Source: Rhizobium lentis
GTDB lineage: Bacteria; Pseudomonadota; Alphaproteobacteria; Rhizobiales; Rhizobiaceae
Assembly (NCBI RefSeq): GCF_017352135.1
Contig: NZ_CP071454.1
Location: forward strand, 2,691,001 to 2,755,000
Reading direction: 5' to 3'
DNA length: 64,000 nucleotides
Of the stretch, positions 9,579 to 17,919 are shown piece by piece (within the stretch, counting starts at the first letter, position 1; each line of letters opens with the position of its first letter). Both the position numbers and the translations under genes were made by a program. Below the pieces are notes generated by a model that was given only the letters and a program-made list of their open reading frames with translations, did not search any database and was not told the DNA's origin.

Positions 9579-10466
9579 TCAGATCACATAGACGGGATCG
9601 AACACCCCCTTGACCTGGATGCCGAGTTCCAGAAGCGCCCCGGCGCTCGGCTGGGCCGAACGGGCGTCCTCGTCAAGCCCTTCCCAGGCGGTCGTCACCG
9701 CCAGCCGGTCGGCATTGGCGCCGATGAAGGCCGGGCAAGAGGGCTGGACGGCGGGAACCTTGTAGCGCGAGATGCGCAAGCCATCGGGATTGTAACGATC
9801 GACGACGCCGGCCCCCCAGCGGGCATTCCAGATATAGCCGTCGGCATCGACCACCGAGCCGTCGATGTCGCCGGGCTCGTTCATGCTGTCGACGAGCACG
9901 ATCGGCTCGCCCGAGGGCAGGCCGGTCTGCGGATCGACCATGACGCGCATCAGCCGGTTGATGCGGGAATCCGTGTAGTAGCCGATCGTGCCATCCGGGG
10001 AAAAGCAGATCGAATTCGGAATGCTGATGCCGTTGAAGATCTTGGTCACCTTGCCGCCGGCGACATGATAGATGGCGCCAGCCTGGTTCTCCGCCCGCTT
10101 GCTCATCGTGCCGATCCAGAGCGCGCCCGAGGGATGGGTACGGCCGTCATTCGAGCGGTTTTCCGGCCGGTCGTTTTCGAGCGCGGCATAGAAGGTGAGG
10201 TTGCCGCCTGCCACGTCGCGCACGAAAAGCCCTTCCTCCGTCGCGATCAGCTGCCGTCCGGCGTCGATGCGGGCCAGCACGCTGGCCATGACAGGCAGCG
10301 AATGAACCTTCTTTTCCCCGCTCGCGAGCTTGAGCTCGTGCAATTCCTTGCCGAGGATGTTGAACCACCAGACCGTATTGCTGTCCGGATCATAGGTCGG
10401 CCCCTCGCCGAGGACGGAATTGGTGTTGCAAAGGGTCTTGCCTTCGAACTCGTAAATGTCGGTCAT
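9579..10466 (-). CDS. SMP-30/gluconolactonase family lactonase
   Basis: 295 residues from the ATG at 10466, chosen because GGGAG sits 9 bases upstream; a further 20 in-frame codons upstream have no family similarity. It shows the six-bladed SMP-30 propeller pattern: N-terminal LGEGPTYDPDSNTVWWFNI with the metal-binding Glu, RSNDGRTHPSGALWIGTM around the Asn/Asp site, and NSICFSPDGTIGYYTDS with the catalytic Asp region. Such enzymes open aldonolactones. As the last gene of an SDR-dgoK-dgoA operon it most likely hydrolyses galactonolactone to galactonate. Confidence 0.9.
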   Translation of the reverse strand: MTDIYEFEGKTLCNTNSVLGEGPTYDPDSNTVWWFNILGKELHELKLASGEKKVHSLPVMASVLARIDAGRQLIATEEGLFVRDVAGGNLTFYAALENDRPENRSNDGRTHPSGALWIGTMSKRAENQAGAIYHVAGGKVTKIFNGISIPNSICFSPDGTIGYYTDSRINRLMRVMVDPQTGLPSGEPIVLVDSMNEPGDIDGSVVDADGYIWNARWGAGVVDRYNPDGLRISRYKVPAVQPSCPAFIGANADRLAVTTAWEGLDEDARSAQPSAGALLELGIQVKGVFDPVYVI

Positions 10467-10470
10467 ACGC

Positions 10471-11106
10471 TCACGCTCCCATGGCTGCATCATAGGCGTA
10501 AATGGTCGCCTTGGCGCGCTCGGCAACCTCTGCCGCGGTCATTCCGGGCTTGTAAAGGCTGGTGCCGAGGCCGAAGGCTGAGATGCCAGCCCTGGTGTAA
10601 TCGGCGAAATTCTTGTCCGATACGCCGCCGACGGCGGCAATCGTCAGCTCCGGCGGCAGAATCGCCCGGATCGCCGTGATGCCGGACGGACCAAGCACGC
10701 TGGCCGGAAAGAATTTGAGACCGGTGGCGCCGGCGCGCGCAGCCGCCAGCGCTTCGGTCGGTGTAAAGACGCCGGGCATCGTCACCATGCCGTGGTCGCG
10801 CGCCCGGGTGATCACCTCCGGCTCGACATTGGGCGTCACCAGCAGCTTGCCGCCGGCTGCATTCAGGCTGTCGACCGCCTCGACCGTCAGCACCGTGCCG
10901 GCGCCGATCAGCACCCCGGCCGGCGCCATTTTCGCGGCAATCTCGATCGATTTGAACGGCTCCGGCGAATTGAGCGGGATTTCGATCGCCGTCAGGCCGT
11001 TTTCAATCAGGGTGCCGACGACGCTTTCGGTCTCGTCGGGCCGGATGCCGCGCAGGATGGCGATCAACGGACGCTGCATGTCGGGGAAGGGGATGCGGTT
11101 CATCAT
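10471..11106 (-). CDS. dgoA: 2-dehydro-3-deoxy-6-phosphogalactonate aldolase
   Basis: About 211 residues from ATG ATG at 11106/11103, after a GAGAAAG ribosome-binding site. The KDPG/KDPGal aldolase fold is recognised by LIAILRGIRPDE, AIEIPLNSPEP with the catalytic Glu, GAGTVL, VTPNVEPEVI and the Schiff-base Lys in GLKFFPAS. IPLNSP matches DgoA better than the gluconate-type Eda. It splits KDPGal into pyruvate and glyceraldehyde-3-phosphate, the last step of the De Ley-Doudoroff route. The stop is 4 bases before the next gene's start. Confidence 0.93.
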   Translation of the reverse strand: MMNRIPFPDMQRPLIAILRGIRPDETESVVGTLIENGLTAIEIPLNSPEPFKSIEIAAKMAPAGVLIGAGTVLTVEAVDSLNAAGGKLLVTPNVEPEVITRARDHGMVTMPGVFTPTEALAAARAGATGLKFFPASVLGPSGITAIRAILPPELTIAAVGGVSDKNFADYTRAGISAFGLGTSLYKPGMTAAEVAERAKATIYAYDAAMGA

Positions 11107-11116
11107 GTCAGCTTTC

Positions 11117-12034
11117 TCAATTCGGCCAGATGGCTTCGGCGGCTGCCGATAGGCCGCGGCGCACGGCCGCGTCGGCGTCGATGGCGGTGAAGGCAAGCGA
11201 GAGGGTGTCGAAGGCCTGTTCGTAGAGCGCCTGCAGCCGGCCGGAGGCGACGAGGGTGATATTCGTGCCGTTGGCGGCATCCTGCAGTGCGCCGGCGATT
11301 TCGAGGCCGATCAGCGTGCCGGACAGCCGGGCTTGCGCGGCAGCGGCGGAGATCCCGTGCAGGAGCTGGCCGGAGCGGGCGGTAAACAGGAGGTTGGTCG
11401 CAAGAGCCGGCCGGGCGAAAGCGGCCGATACCGCCGCCTCGAAGGCTGCCGCATCTGCCGGCTGCTCCTCCGCACCGGCAACCGCATGCGACAGGATCGT
11501 ATGTTTGCTGATCGCGTCGAAGAGTTCGCCGGTCATGAAAGTGGAAAAGCCGGTGACCTTGCTGTCCGACACATGCACCCATTTCGAATGCGTGCCGGGC
11601 ATGCAGACCGCCTGGGCGCCGATGCCTGTGCTGCCGAGCGCGCCGAGAAGCTGGGTTTCCTCGCCGCGCATGACGTCGGGCGTCGCCGTCTGCCGTTGGG
11701 CAAGGCCCGGCAGGATGCGGACGTCCCGGCTCTCCCCGGGCACGCGGACCGCCGCGGTGAGGATGGCGGTGAGCGGCGCGGGCACGTCGATATAACCGGC
11801 TTCGACCCAGCCCTGCCTTGCGCCGGCCATGCCGCAGACGATCACCGGCAGGCTTTCCGGCGCTTCGACAGCGGCGAGATGGCCGGATAGTACGGTGGAA
11901 AAGCCGGTCTTTGCCGCGCTCGTCATGCCGTCGCCGCTGCGGCGTTCGGCAAGGACGCTTCCATCCCTGCCGATCAGCCAGAGCCGGAAGCTGCTGGTGC
12001 CCCAGTCCACTGCGACATAAGCGGGATTGGCCAT
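11117..12034 (-). CDS. dgoK: 2-dehydro-3-deoxygalactonokinase
   Basis: 305 residues from the ATG at 12034, whose A is shared with the TGA of the SDR gene (TGATG), a translational coupling. The start MANPAYVAVDWGTSSFRLWL is the phosphate-1 motif of the DgoK kinase family; GMAGARQGW, MRGEETQLLGAL and CMPGTHSKWV (substrate and catalytic region) follow. It phosphorylates 2-keto-3-deoxygalactonate with ATP, giving the substrate of dgoA encoded immediately downstream. Confidence 0.94.
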   Translation of the reverse strand: MANPAYVAVDWGTSSFRLWLIGRDGSVLAERRSGDGMTSAAKTGFSTVLSGHLAAVEAPESLPVIVCGMAGARQGWVEAGYIDVPAPLTAILTAAVRVPGESRDVRILPGLAQRQTATPDVMRGEETQLLGALGSTGIGAQAVCMPGTHSKWVHVSDSKVTGFSTFMTGELFDAISKHTILSHAVAGAEEQPADAAAFEAAVSAAFARPALATNLLFTARSGQLLHGISAAAAQARLSGTLIGLEIAGALQDAANGTNITLVASGRLQALYEQAFDTLSLAFTAIDADAAVRRGLSAAAEAIWPN

Positions 12035-12804
12035 CACAAAACGCCTCCATCGACGATCAGGGACTGGGCGGTCATCGCTGCGGCGCAGTCGGATGCAAGA
12101 AACAGGCAGGGACCGACGATCGCATCGGCCTTGAGCGCAACTTTCAGGCATTGCTGCTCGACCGAGCGCGCAATGCTTTCCTCGGTGAGCCAGAGCTGCA
12201 TCTGCCGTTCGGTGACGACCATGCCGGGCAGGATGCAGTTGACCCGGATATTCTCCGGCCCGAGCCTGCCAGCCATGCTCTTCGTCAGCCCGACGATCGC
12301 CGCCTTCGCCGCCGCGTAGGCGGGAAAGCCGCCCATGTTCAGCTTGAAGGCGATCGAAGACATGTTGACGATCGCCCCGCCGCCGGCCGTCCGCATCGAC
12401 GGCGCCACCGCCTGCGAGGTGAAGAACACGTGCCGCAGATTGATCGCCTGATTGTTGTCCCAATAGGCCTCGGTGACCGCGTCGAATTCGTGCCGGTCGT
12501 CCCAGGCGGCATTGTTGACGAGCACGCGGATCGGCCCGGACGTCGCAAGGACGGTATCGACCGTGCGCCGAATCGCCTCGATGTCGCGCAGATCGGCATG
12601 GTAGAAGAGGACCGGGTGCGCCGTTTCCCGCGACAGGCGTTCGGCGAGTTCCCTGCCGGCCGTCTCGGCAATGTCGATGAACGAGACCTTGGCGTTCTGA
12701 CGCGCAAAACCTTCGACGATCGCCGCGCCGATGCCCGAGCCGCCGCCGGTCACCAGTACGGCGCGATCCCTGAACTCGGGAAATTGTGCTGCCACTGCGT
12801 TCAC
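12034..12804 (-). CDS. SDR-family dehydrogenase, probable aldose/galactose dehydrogenase
   Basis: A classical short-chain dehydrogenase: cofactor loop TGGGSGIG, NNAA, catalytic Ser in NMSS, and YxxxK (YAAAK). I start at the GTG at 12804 because GGAGGAG lies 5 bases before it; the upstream in-frame ATG at 12834 (ten codons longer, 266 residues) has no ribosome-binding site and lies inside the operator-like palindrome 12828-12844. By position, first in an operon with dgoK, dgoA and a lactonase, it likely oxidises galactose or a related aldose to the lactone. Substrate is inferred only from context. Confidence 0.87.
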   Translation of the reverse strand: MNAVAAQFPEFRDRAVLVTGGGSGIGAAIVEGFARQNAKVSFIDIAETAGRELAERLSRETAHPVLFYHADLRDIEAIRRTVDTVLATSGPIRVLVNNAAWDDRHEFDAVTEAYWDNNQAINLRHVFFTSQAVAPSMRTAGGGAIVNMSSIAFKLNMGGFPAYAAAKAAIVGLTKSMAGRLGPENIRVNCILPGMVVTERQMQLWLTEESIARSVEQQCLKVALKADAIVGPCLFLASDCAAAMTAQSLIVDGGVL

Positions 12805-12827
12805 CGTCTCCTCCGGATACTGTGACT

Positions 12828-12844
12828 GTTCCATTATTTGGAAC
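12828..12844. promoter_or_regulatory. Operator-like palindrome for the divergent IclR regulator
   Basis: GTTCCA (12828-12833), five bases TTATT, TGGAAC (12839-12844): a perfect inverted repeat of the size and TGGAA core common for IclR-family operators. A further TGGAA half-site is at 12861-12865. It is between the SDR operon and the IclR gene. Confidence 0.6.
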
Positions 12845-12937
12845 TTAATTTGATTATGTGGAATTATCGGATTAGGCTGGCCTTTCTGTCAAGGGCGCTC
12901 CCTTTCAAAGACGGACCGATTGAATGGCACGTGGACG

Positions 12938-13732
12938 ATGATTTCCAGCGACGGCATGGCACAGGCACGCGAGACTGGTACCCTCGGCAAACTGATGGTT
13001 CTGCTCGATCTCGTAACCCATGCGGATACGCCGTTGCGCTTCACCGATATCCTGGCGCTTGCCGGCCAGCCGCGCGGCACGCTGCATCGCCAGCTCAGCC
13101 ACCTGGTGGAGGAGGGGCTGCTCGAACTCGATGGCGACGGGCGTTATGCGCCCGGTCTGCGCCTGCTCGATTTTGCCGCGCGCAGCTGGGCGCGCAATGA
13201 ATTCCGCCTGATTGCCGAACCGCACCTGGCCGACCTCCAGCGGACGACCGGTGAGACGGTGCATCTCGGCGTGCTCCGGGGGCATTCGATCATCTATCTC
13301 GACAAGGTGGAAGGTCGCCAGCCGGTGCGCATGTATTCGCAGATCGGCAATGCCTCGCCCTGCTACTGCACCGGCGTCGGCAAAGCCGCCCTGTCGCTGC
13401 TGTCGGCCGAAAGCCTTGCCGCGCTCCTCGCCGGCCTGAGCTTTACCCGGTTTACCGCCGCGACCCATGTTTCGGTTGAAACGCTGCTTGCTGAGATCGG
13501 TGAAATTGCCGAGCAGGGCTACGCCTTCGACCGTGAAGAGCATGAGGCCGGCATCCGCTGTGTCGCCGCCCCCCTCTGGTCGGAGGATCGAACCTTCATC
13601 GGCGGCATTTCGATTACCGGCCCGGCCTATCGATTGTCGATGGAACTTCTGCACCAGTGGGCCGTTCCGGTTCAGCTGACGGCCGGAAAGATCATGGAAG
13701 GCATGCGCATTCGCCTGGGTCCGCGCCGCTGA
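12938..13732 (+). CDS. IclR-family transcriptional regulator
   Basis: About 264 residues from the ATG at 12938; a TTG at 12920 and an ATG at 12956 are alternatives and none has a good ribosome-binding site. An N-terminal winged helix (GTLGKLMVLLDLVTHADTP, then QPRGTLHRQLSHLVEEGLL) precedes the GAF-like effector domain (HLGVLRGHSIIYLDKVEG, SPCYCTGVGKAAL, REEHEAGIRCVAAPL). It is divergent from the SDR-dgoK-dgoA-lactonase operon and most likely represses it until a sugar acid is present. Upstream lies a perfect TGGAAC-type dyad. Confidence 0.92.
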   Translation: MISSDGMAQARETGTLGKLMVLLDLVTHADTPLRFTDILALAGQPRGTLHRQLSHLVEEGLLELDGDGRYAPGLRLLDFAARSWARNEFRLIAEPHLADLQRTTGETVHLGVLRGHSIIYLDKVEGRQPVRMYSQIGNASPCYCTGVGKAALSLLSAESLAALLAGLSFTRFTAATHVSVETLLAEIGEIAEQGYAFDREEHEAGIRCVAAPLWSEDRTFIGGISITGPAYRLSMELLHQWAVPVQLTAGKIMEGMRIRLGPRR

Positions 13733-13992
13733 CCGAAAAATCACCCTCCGCCCGTTGCTGGACGCGATCGCAGAGCATGCTTATGATGAGCCCGATATTG
13801 AGATTTGCCGACGAATCACGACACCCTGGAATGGTCCGCGAAATCGATACGCATTCATCGGTCGAAGGCTGCACGCCGACGCCGATTCCATTTGATCCAC
13901 CAGCGATCGTCATTCCCTGATGCAATCGAACCGGCCGCGAGGCTGGATCGCAAACGATTTGCCGGCCACTGCGCCGAAGATGAAGAAACGTG

Positions 13993-14727
13993 ATGGCACC
14001 CTTGGCGCAAACATCGATGGAAGAAGGCGGCTATGTTCAGGAAATCGCGGGACTGAAGACCCAGTTCGATATTTTCCGCTTCATGAAACGCGTGACGGAA
14101 ACCTATCGCAGCCGCGCCTTCATGGTTCTCAACCTGCCGCCGGTCACCTCGCTGGATCTTCAGGGCAGCACCGTTATCACCAGCTGGCCGGCGGAGCTTC
14201 TGGCGCTCTACGATCAGGAAGGGCTGCTGGTGAACAGCCCGGTTCTGAGGCGCCTGCGCACATCGACGTGCCCGTTCTTCTACGACATGTCGCGGCAGAG
14301 CTGGTCGCGCGACGACGGCAAGTCTGCGCTCGTCACCGGGCTGTTCGAGCGTTTCAGGATGACGCGCTGCGCCTACTTCCCGACGCATGAGCCCTCCGGC
14401 CAGCGCGGCGCCGTCTCCTTCGCCGGCGACCGCGAACCCTTCAGCCCGACCGAGATGCGCGAGCTTTGCTATATCGCCATCCATGTCTTCGACAGACTTG
14501 CCGAGATCCGCAACCTCGATAACCGCATGACCGACACGCTGACGGATCGCGAGATCGATTGCCTCAATTGGACGGCGGCCGGCAAGACGAGTGCCGAGAT
14601 TGCCGAAATCCTGGCGCTCTCCGAGCATACGGTCAATCATTACCTCAACCGCGCCACCAAGAAGCTCGACACGGTCAACCGCACCCAGGCGGTCGCCAAG
14701 GCGCTGCGCATCGGCCTGATCAAATAA
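13993..14727 (+). CDS. LuxR-family regulator, probable solo
   Basis: 244 residues from the ATG at 13993 (an in-frame GTG lies one codon upstream). The N-terminal domain aligns with autoinducer-binding domains (about 35-165) and the C-terminus is a LuxR helix-turn-helix (TLTDREIDCLNWTAAGKTSA, then EHTVNHYLNRATKKL, about 182-228). Against TraR numbering, W57 corresponds to L69, D70 to S82 and W85 to Y97, while Y61 (Y73) and P71 (P83) are kept. No luxI-like gene is nearby. It may respond to a non-AHL ligand or none. Confidence 0.9.
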   Translation: MAPLAQTSMEEGGYVQEIAGLKTQFDIFRFMKRVTETYRSRAFMVLNLPPVTSLDLQGSTVITSWPAELLALYDQEGLLVNSPVLRRLRTSTCPFFYDMSRQSWSRDDGKSALVTGLFERFRMTRCAYFPTHEPSGQRGAVSFAGDREPFSPTEMRELCYIAIHVFDRLAEIRNLDNRMTDTLTDREIDCLNWTAAGKTSAEIAEILALSEHTVNHYLNRATKKLDTVNRTQAVAKALRIGLIK

Positions 14728-15074
14728 GTTGCAAAGATGGCGGCGTGCTGTCACCGGCCGCTCAGCGCTTAGGCAGATCTAGGGGCTGCCCGGCTTTTCC
14801 ACGCGCTTTTCCCGATTTTTTCATCTGGCACGCTTTCTGCATCTCTTCCACCAGAGGTCCAGAGGGGACTTTGTGACCAGCGCCAGGAAATGGCGCGGCC
14901 GACACACCGCTGCCCACGCCGATGCCGCTTGTCTCCCGGCCTTCGGCGTCGGCGGCGGTTGTTGCCTTTTGGCACCGCTTCTTTCGCAGCCGTTCACGAT
15001 TTCCTCTCCGGGGGCACTTTTTTCTGGCCTTTTTTTCGGCTTGCGCTAGTTCGCCCCGCATTGCGCCGGTGCTC
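14728..15074. other. Intergenic stretch, no convincing gene
   Basis: Between the LuxR gene and the nested repeat. A minus-strand frame (14762-15220, 152 codons) runs through here but its upstream half lies in the palindromic repeat and its base use at third positions is not that of the neighbours, so I do not call it a gene. No promoter or RNA gene recognised. Confidence 0.5.
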
Positions 15075-15188
15075 GGGGAGAGACCGTTGCGGCCATCAGG
15101 GCGAAAGCCCGGCGGACTTGATGGCCGCAACGGATTTGCGAATCCCCCGCCGGCGCTTTTCAAAGCCGGCAAATCGGTTCTCTCCCGA
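15075..15188. repeat. Nested palindromic element (RIME-like)
   Basis: Inside it a 15-bp perfect inverted repeat CCGTTGCGGCCATCA (15084-15098) / TGATGGCCGCAACGG (15119-15133) is followed by a second stem with GCCGGC arms near 15149 and 15165. GGGAGAGA at the left edge is mirrored by TCTCTCCC at the right. Two palindromes in about 110 bp recalls the rhizobial intergenic mosaic elements; identity with RIME1 is not proven. Confidence 0.6.
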
Positions 15189-15228
15189 TGATTTCGTTTG
15201 GCGAAGACGCGTGCCTCCACTATCTCTA

Positions 15229-15278
15229 CCGCATGTTTTTAGCCTTGGCCGGAATCGCCCAAGGCTAAAATCATGCGG
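15229..15278. repeat. 50-bp near-perfect palindrome upstream of mrp
   Basis: Arms of 20 bp (15229-15248 and 15259-15278) pair with a single T-T mismatch around a 10-base loop; the inner arm is TTTTAGCCTTGG / CCAAGGCTAAAA. It ends about 80 bases before the mrp start and could act as a terminator, an RNA hairpin in the mrp leader, or a dispersed repeat. Confidence 0.8.
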
Positions 15279-15360
15279 CAATTTAAGATGCTACGGCGTC
15301 CTTTGCGCGTCTTGAAGGCGCGCGGCACCGTAGTCTGCGAGAAGAAGCAGTGAGGGTGGA

Positions 15361-16527
15361 ATGACCGACGTCACCAAAGAACAGGTTCTCGAAACGCTGA
15401 AGACCGTGCGTGGACCGGATCTCGAACACGATATCGTTGCGCTTGGCATGGTCTCCGATGTCTTCATTTCCGACGGCAAGGTCTATTTCTCCATCACCGT
15501 TCCGGCCGAGCGCGCCAACGAGCTGGAGCCGATGCGGCTCGCCGCCGAGCGCGTCATCAAGGAGATCCCCGGCGTCAAGGGTGCGCTCGTCACGCTGACC
15601 GCGGATAAGAAGGCGGCCGCCGCGCCGGCTGCCCGCCCCGCGCCGAGCCCACCCCACGGCCATCCCGACCACGATCACCGGCATCACGCGCATGCGCCGC
15701 AGCAACAGCAGCCCCGTACCGGCAAGATCGGCGTGCCCGGCATCGGCGCCATCATTGCCGTCGCCTCCGGCAAGGGCGGGGTCGGCAAGTCCACCACTGC
15801 CGTCAACCTGGCGCTCGGCCTGCTCGCCAACGGTCTTCGTGTCGGCATTCTCGATGCCGATATCTACGGCCCCTCGATGCCGCGGCTCTTGAAGATATCC
15901 GGCCGCCCGACGCAGATCGACGGCCGCATCATCAACCCGATGGAGAACTACGGCCTTAAGGTCATGTCGATGGGCTTCCTTGTCGACGAGGAGACGGCGA
16001 TGATCTGGCGCGGGCCGATGGTCCAGTCGGCACTGATGCAGATGCTGCGCGAAGTTGCCTGGGGTGAGCTCGATGTCCTCGTCGTCGACATGCCGCCCGG
16101 CACCGGCGACGCGCAGCTGACCATGGCCCAGCAGGTGCCGCTTGCCGGCGCCGTCATCGTCTCGACGCCGCAGGATCTCGCCCTGATCGATGCCCGCAAG
16201 GGCCTGAACATGTTCCGCAAGGTCGAGGTGCCGGTTCTCGGCATCGTCGAGAATATGAGCTATTTCATCGCCCCGGACACCGGCACCCGCTACGATATCT
16301 TCGGCCATGGCGGCGCCCGCAGGGAGGCCGAGCGCATCGGCGTGCCCTTCCTCGGCGAAGTGCCGCTGACGATGAACATCCGTGAAACCTCCGACGCCGG
16401 CACGCCGCTCGTTGCCTCCGATCCGAACGGCATCGTCGCCGGCATCTATCGCGGCATCGCCGCCAAGGTATGGGACCAGCTCGGCGGCCAGACGCAGCGC
16501 CCAGCGCCGGCAATCGTTTTCGAATAG
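15361..16527 (+). CDS. mrp: Mrp/NBP35-type P-loop ATPase without cysteines
   Basis: 388 residues from the ATG at 15361, after AGGGTGG. An N-terminal MIP18/DUF59 domain (1-80) is joined by an Ala/Pro linker containing a His-rich run (HGHPDHDHRHHAH, 99-111) to the Mrp ATPase with the deviant Walker A GKGGVGKST at 137-145, DADIYGPS near 165-172 and VVDMPPGTGD at 241-250. Known Mrp/ApbC proteins carry Fe-S clusters on a CxxC near the C-terminus; here that site reads ENMSYFIAPDTG (297-308) and the whole protein contains no Cys. Its role in Fe-S cluster delivery is therefore uncertain even though the ATPase is intact. Confidence 0.93.
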   Translation: MTDVTKEQVLETLKTVRGPDLEHDIVALGMVSDVFISDGKVYFSITVPAERANELEPMRLAAERVIKEIPGVKGALVTLTADKKAAAAPAARPAPSPPHGHPDHDHRHHAHAPQQQQPRTGKIGVPGIGAIIAVASGKGGVGKSTTAVNLALGLLANGLRVGILDADIYGPSMPRLLKISGRPTQIDGRIINPMENYGLKVMSMGFLVDEETAMIWRGPMVQSALMQMLREVAWGELDVLVVDMPPGTGDAQLTMAQQVPLAGAVIVSTPQDLALIDARKGLNMFRKVEVPVLGIVENMSYFIAPDTGTRYDIFGHGGARREAERIGVPFLGEVPLTMNIRETSDAGTPLVASDPNGIVAGIYRGIAAKVWDQLGGQTQRPAPAIVFE

Positions 16528-16923
16528 GCAGCGAATCGCCGTGGCCAATACCCCAAATTGTGGGGGAAACGTGGTGAAAAGCCGCGCTTCACGCAAGATG
16601 TCTTGATTATTTCACGGCTTTGCTTCATATGCCGCGGCGCCATGATGGCGTTGCTGCAGATGCTCAATGACGGCCGGCTTCGTTTCGAAGCTATCGGCTC
16701 GCCTGCAAGATCGAAGGATTGGTAACTGCGATGCGGTGGAGCACAATGCGCATGCCGGCTTTCGAGGCCGGATGCAGCCGGAGTTGTATGAACTTTCTTG
16801 ATCCGCCTCCGTTTGGACCTGGAACGAACCACCCTCGCATTGCCGCGATGGCGGACGCATGGAAGGGCCTTCGATGAAGATGGCGATGGCCACGAAGTGT
16901 CGTGAGCATCGGAGACGCTGCCG
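16528..16923. other. 396-base gap before corA
   Basis: No supported gene. AAAGCCG at 16578-16584 and CGGCTTT at 16615-16621 can pair and may end mrp transcription. A second stem joins GCATGCCGGC (16750-16759) and GCCGGATGC (16767-16775). If corA is transcribed from within this gap its leader could be long; I recognise no known riboswitch. Confidence 0.5.
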
Positions 16924-17901
16924 GTGATCACCGCTTACCATTCCGATTGCAAATCGGTCGAGATCCGCGATCTGACCCATCCCGCATCCTTTCCCGAGGA
17001 TGTCGTCTGGATCGACATGATCGAGCCGAGCCGCGACGAGGAGCTTTATGTCGAGAAGGTGCTCGGCATCGAGGTGCCGACCCGCGAGGACCTCAAGGAC
17101 ATCGAACCCTCCGCCCGTCTCTATATCGAAAACGATGCGGTCTTCATGACGGCCTCGCTCGTCTGGAAGGCGGATACCGACGCGCCGACCCTGACCGATG
17201 TCGCCTTCATCCTGGCCGGCAACCGCCTGGTCACCATCCGTTACGCCCACCCCAAATCCTTCGCGCTGTTCATCGCCGCCCTTCACCGGCTGCCGGAAAA
17301 CTGGCGCAGCGGCGCGGCCCTTCTTGCCAAGCTCTTGGAAACGATCGTCGATAGGACCGCCGAAGTCCTCGAAACCTCCGTCTCCCGCATCGACATCTTG
17401 TCGACGCACGTCTTCGGCGACCGGGCGAAAAAGGTGCGCAAGCCTTCGAACTTCCTCGAGGAAAAGCTGCGCGACATTGCCGGTCATCACCGCATGATCA
17501 GCAAGCTGCGCGACAGTCTCGGCTCGCTTTCGCGGCTGCTGACCTTCTTCCACACGATCCCGGCGATCCAGCAGGACCGCGAGGCGAAGGAGCTCTGCCG
17601 CACCGTCTCGCGCGATATCCAGTCGCTGTCGGAGCATGCCTCCTTCGTCGCCGCCAACGTCACCTTCCTGCTCGACGCCTCGCTCGGCCTCATCAACATC
17701 GAGCAGAACTCGATCATCAAGATTTTCTCGATCGCCTCGGTCGTGTTCCTGCCGCCGACATTGGTCGCCTCCATCTACGGCATGAATTTTCAGTTCATGC
17801 CGGAGCTGGCATGGACGGCGGGTTATCCCTATTCGCTGGCTTTGATGGTGCTGTCGGCCATCATCCCCTTCTTCTTTTTCCGCTGGAAAGGCTGGCTCTG
17901 A
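16924..17901 (+). CDS. corA: CorA-family magnesium/cobalt transporter
   Basis: 325 residues from a GTG at 16924, preceded by GGAGACG. A long cytoplasmic N-terminal domain (1-260) with the stalk helix is followed by two C-terminal membrane helices; the selectivity motif GMN is at 286-288 (ASIYGMNFQFMPE), and the C-terminus is basic (FRWKGWL). CorA is a pentameric channel for Mg2+. The kup gene follows after 18 bases, so a two-gene ion-uptake operon is likely. Confidence 0.94.
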   Translation: MITAYHSDCKSVEIRDLTHPASFPEDVVWIDMIEPSRDEELYVEKVLGIEVPTREDLKDIEPSARLYIENDAVFMTASLVWKADTDAPTLTDVAFILAGNRLVTIRYAHPKSFALFIAALHRLPENWRSGAALLAKLLETIVDRTAEVLETSVSRIDILSTHVFGDRAKKVRKPSNFLEEKLRDIAGHHRMISKLRDSLGSLSRLLTFFHTIPAIQQDREAKELCRTVSRDIQSLSEHASFVAANVTFLLDASLGLINIEQNSIIKIFSIASVVFLPPTLVASIYGMNFQFMPELAWTAGYPYSLALMVLSAIIPFFFFRWKGWL

Positions 17902-17919
17902 GGAGCCTGGTGAAATTTC

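Noticed and set aside
12034..12834. SDR start at the ATG at 12834
   Set aside because: No ribosome-binding site and it falls inside the operator-like palindrome; the GTG at 12804 fits better.
14762..15220. 152-codon minus-strand frame after the LuxR gene
   Set aside because: Half of it covers the nested palindromic repeat; no ribosome-binding site or family. A short gene in its last third cannot be fully excluded.
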